Positions 62,134 through 64,000 of a stretch of 64,000 nucleotides of DNA are shown here, in pieces (the stretch's first letter is position 1; every line of letters begins with the position of its first letter). Source of the stretch: Geobacter sp. UBA2189 (lineage in GTDB: Bacteria; Desulfobacterota; Desulfuromonadia; Geobacterales; Pseudopelobacteraceae); NCBI GenBank assembly GCA_002328035.1, contig DCVL01000064.1, positions 1-64,000 on the forward strand, given 5' to 3'. The notes below the pieces were generated by a model that saw only the letters and a program-made list of their open reading frames with translations, searched no databases and was not told the DNA's origin. A program made the position numbers and the translations under genes.

Positions 62134-63887
62134 TTGGCACCTCCAAGCTGCTTCGATATGTAGTCAGCCATTGCATCTTTTTCCGCAGGTGTGCCGTTAT
62201 AATCCGGCATTGCAGAGTTTAGAGCCGGAAGTTTGTCAAGAGAGGCTCTGACCTTCTCCATTGACCAGCCGGTCATCTTCGGCTTTATCTGGTCAAGGCT
62301 GTGGCATGCCGCACAGTTATCCTCAAAAAGAGTAGCTCCGACAACTTTCGATGGAGCCGCAACATCCGGATTATTCAGGCCAAACAGATAACCTGCCATT
62401 GCATCCTTGTCTGCGGGGGGGGCGTTATAATCAGACATCGCCGGGTTTAAAGCGGGAAGATTGTCCAATGCTTTGCGAACTTTATCACGCGACCAGCCTG
62501 CCATCTTCGGCTTTATGCTATCGGCTGTATGACAGGCCGCGCAGTTTTCATCATAAAGCAGTTTGCCACGATCGCCCGCAGCAGCATTATCTTCAATAAG
62601 CGTTTTTTTATGAATTCCGGCTGTAATATATGCAGCAAGTGCCTCAAGCTCTGAATCATTACCGACAAAAGGAGGCATAAAGTACCGTTTTTCATGTATT
62701 GTAGCTAGATACTTGCGCATGGCATTAAAACTCATGTTTTTTGTGCGGTTGATAATATCGTTGTTCATTCCTCCCAGGCTGTGGCAGACAAAACATTGAT
62801 GCAGGAAAAGCTCTTTACCGGCCTCCAGCTGATTCACCTCGGTTACCTCTTTATGTTGAACCCATTTGGCATTCTTTAAAAATCCTTCCCTGTTTATCCT
62901 CTCAACATCTTTCTTTAAGATACCGTTTGAATACATAACCTCATTAACTATGTAGGGACGCCTTGCCGCCTCGCGTGTCCATTCGAAGGCTCCCATGTAA
63001 CCCATGGCAGCTATCATTACAATTACGGTCATAGAGCGTATACGAGCCTTTGGATTCAACAGTATAAGCGCAATAACCAGACCTGCCAGCAGAGCCATTG
63101 AAAAGGCTCCAACCTTGACGGCAGTGGCAATTGTAGGAGATCCCCCGACAACAAGGGTACGAGCCTTATCCGGCAATACCGACATGTACCACCAACCGGA
63201 AGGGACAGAGAACAAAAGTGAAACAAGAGCCCATATACCGGAGTAGCGGATCATCTTGTGGCGTGTCACCTCATCTTCCAGAAATGTAGCCGTAAGGAAA
63301 CCGTAGCATCCAGCAAGCATAAAACTCATAAAACTCCGGAAAAAGAGAGAAGGCCAGAAGGTGGGGTTAAAAAACCCTGACCAGAAATTGCCATTTGTCA
63401 CCCATGCACCGGGAGTCAGCATGAAGTCTATGATCCCTGTAATGAGAAAAAGACTCATCCAGGCAGCTCCAAAGTAGATCCACCCTATAGTCTGGTGTGT
63501 CCGGTCATCCATCTTCCCAAAGGTATAGAAATAGATGAACAGTGCAATAATCTCGACCAGAAAAAAGACCCATTCCGCTGCCCAGCCAAACACAAAGGTA
63601 TGTATAAGCAGTGAGGTTGCCGCCGGGTGGATAAGTGAGATTACAAACCAGATTGCAACACCGGTAAGCCCTCCGAAAACCATTGTCAAAAGCATAAAAA
63701 ACTTTGTATGTTTCTTTACAAAATCCAGTACTGATTGATCTTTTTCGCGCAGAGCCTTTCTTTCGGCCATCACGAGATAAAGCCCGCCACCTACCGCAAA
63801 ATGAGATACGAAGACATGCACTATAGCAACCAGGGCTATAAGAAGTCCTCCCCCGAAGGTTGGCACGTACCAGACCGGATAATTCAT
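62130..63887 (-). CDS. CydA-like membrane subunit with three c-type hemes
   Basis: 585 aa. Residues about 10-320 hold eight or nine membrane helices with conserved His residues (VHVFVSHFAVGGG, IHTFVFGWAAEWVFFLVEI) as in the bd-oxidase superfamily. A periplasmic C-terminal part carries three c-type heme sites: CFVCH (365), CAACH (449) and CAACH (525). The last two belong to a tandem duplication of about 76 residues (IKPKMxGWSxxKVR, LPALNxAMxDYN). This arrangement resembles cytochrome-c-bearing CydA variants. Probably an oxygen or other terminal reductase, or a quinol-cytochrome link. AAAGG lies before the ATG. Confidence 0.78.
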   Translation of the reverse strand: MNYPVWYVPTFGGGLLIALVAIVHVFVSHFAVGGGLYLVMAERKALREKDQSVLDFVKKHTKFFMLLTMVFGGLTGVAIWFVISLIHPAATSLLIHTFVFGWAAEWVFFLVEIIALFIYFYTFGKMDDRTHQTIGWIYFGAAWMSLFLITGIIDFMLTPGAWVTNGNFWSGFFNPTFWPSLFFRSFMSFMLAGCYGFLTATFLEDEVTRHKMIRYSGIWALVSLLFSVPSGWWYMSVLPDKARTLVVGGSPTIATAVKVGAFSMALLAGLVIALILLNPKARIRSMTVIVMIAAMGYMGAFEWTREAARRPYIVNEVMYSNGILKKDVERINREGFLKNAKWVQHKEVTEVNQLEAGKELFLHQCFVCHSLGGMNNDIINRTKNMSFNAMRKYLATIHEKRYFMPPFVGNDSELEALAAYITAGIHKKTLIEDNAAAGDRGKLLYDENCAACHTADSIKPKMAGWSRDKVRKALDNLPALNPAMSDYNAPPADKDAMAGYLFGLNNPDVAAPSKVVGATLFEDNCAACHSLDQIKPKMTGWSMEKVRASLDKLPALNSAMPDYNGTPAEKDAMADYISKQLGGAK

Positions 63888-63891
63888 TCCT

Positions 63892-64000
63892 TTATTCCCC
63901 TTTAATGGCCGCTGCTATCAATTCTGGAAGAAGTTCAATGATTTGCTGGCTGCCATCAGCCATCAGCTTTAATGATGCTTTGCCTGAGGTAAGCTCGGTC
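63892..64000 (-). CDS. C-terminal end of an unidentified protein (partial)
   Basis: Minus-strand frame open from the right edge to a TAA at 63892-63894. The last residues read SLKLMADGSQQIIELLPEL and IAAAIKGE. It ends four bases before the CydA-like ATG, so it is the upstream gene of the same operon. Too short to identify. Confidence 0.6.
   Translation of the reverse strand, partial: TELTSGKASLKLMADGSQQIIELLPELIAAAIKGE

Noticed and set aside
1..64000. CRISPR array, tRNA, rRNA or integrase genes
   Set aside because: No regularly spaced direct repeats, cloverleaf-like sequences or tyrosine-recombinase motifs were seen in any spacer.

Overview
The window looks like a chromosomal segment of a Geobacter-type bacterium (Desulfuromonadota/Geobacterales). 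Reasons: an octaheme c-type cytochrome, a cytochrome-bd-like membrane oxidase with tethered c hemes, a PtsP-type enzyme I, a PilZ protein, several HD-GYP and sigma-54 signalling genes, an SbtM-family protein, and olefin-biosynthesis genes oleC/oleD. The lineage is inferred from gene content only. No rRNA, tRNA, CRISPR array or intact transposase was seen.

Layout. 1-2998: 5' part of a large secreted RHS/YD-repeat protein, followed by about 1 kb of gene-poor, repeat-bearing DNA. 4016-9469: a PilZ protein, Cache-type histidine kinase and sigma-54 activator, divergent from an OFA-type MFS carboxylate transporter that has a consensus sigma-54 promoter and two upstream dyad sites. 9596-24537: housekeeping and signalling genes (kinase-like ATPase, cold shock protein, YkgJ protein, HD-GYP, tgt, ptsP, TPR protein, ackA, TatD-radical SAM fusion, pyc). 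24734-28871: CheV-like protein, trpE, octaheme cytochrome. 28961-34078: metG-ricT-holB-tmk, divergent from rnc. 34382-41246: one glycine-cleavage and lipoylation operon (hypothetical gene, gcvT, DUF3617, gcvH, gcvPA, gcvPB, lipoate ligase family, lipA). 41404-46045: GAF/HD-GYP protein, a degenerate SbtM-like radical SAM protein, lhgO and trpG/pabA.

46201-54847 is the most unusual part: seven minus-strand genes, almost all overlapping, forming what reads as a single defence operon. In order of transcription they encode a nuclease-like ABC-3C C-terminal component, the ABC-3C middle component, a DUF3732 ABC ATPase, a double-HARE-HTH Mrr restriction endonuclease, a short UvrD-like helicase, a DarT-type DNA ADP-ribosyltransferase, and an ADP-ribosylglycohydrolase fused to a VOC (glyoxalase-fold) domain. 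It is more G+C-rich than its neighbours in hand-counted samples and sits between chromosomal genes, with a toxin-like gene remnant at its right edge. The individual families are known; I do not know of this particular combination being described.

55157-64000: oleC-oleD, a secreted protein ending in an almost perfectly regular 29-residue helical repeat, and a two-gene bd-like oxidase with three c-type hemes; a further gene runs off the right edge. Functions are inferred from reading the sequence; no database search was possible.
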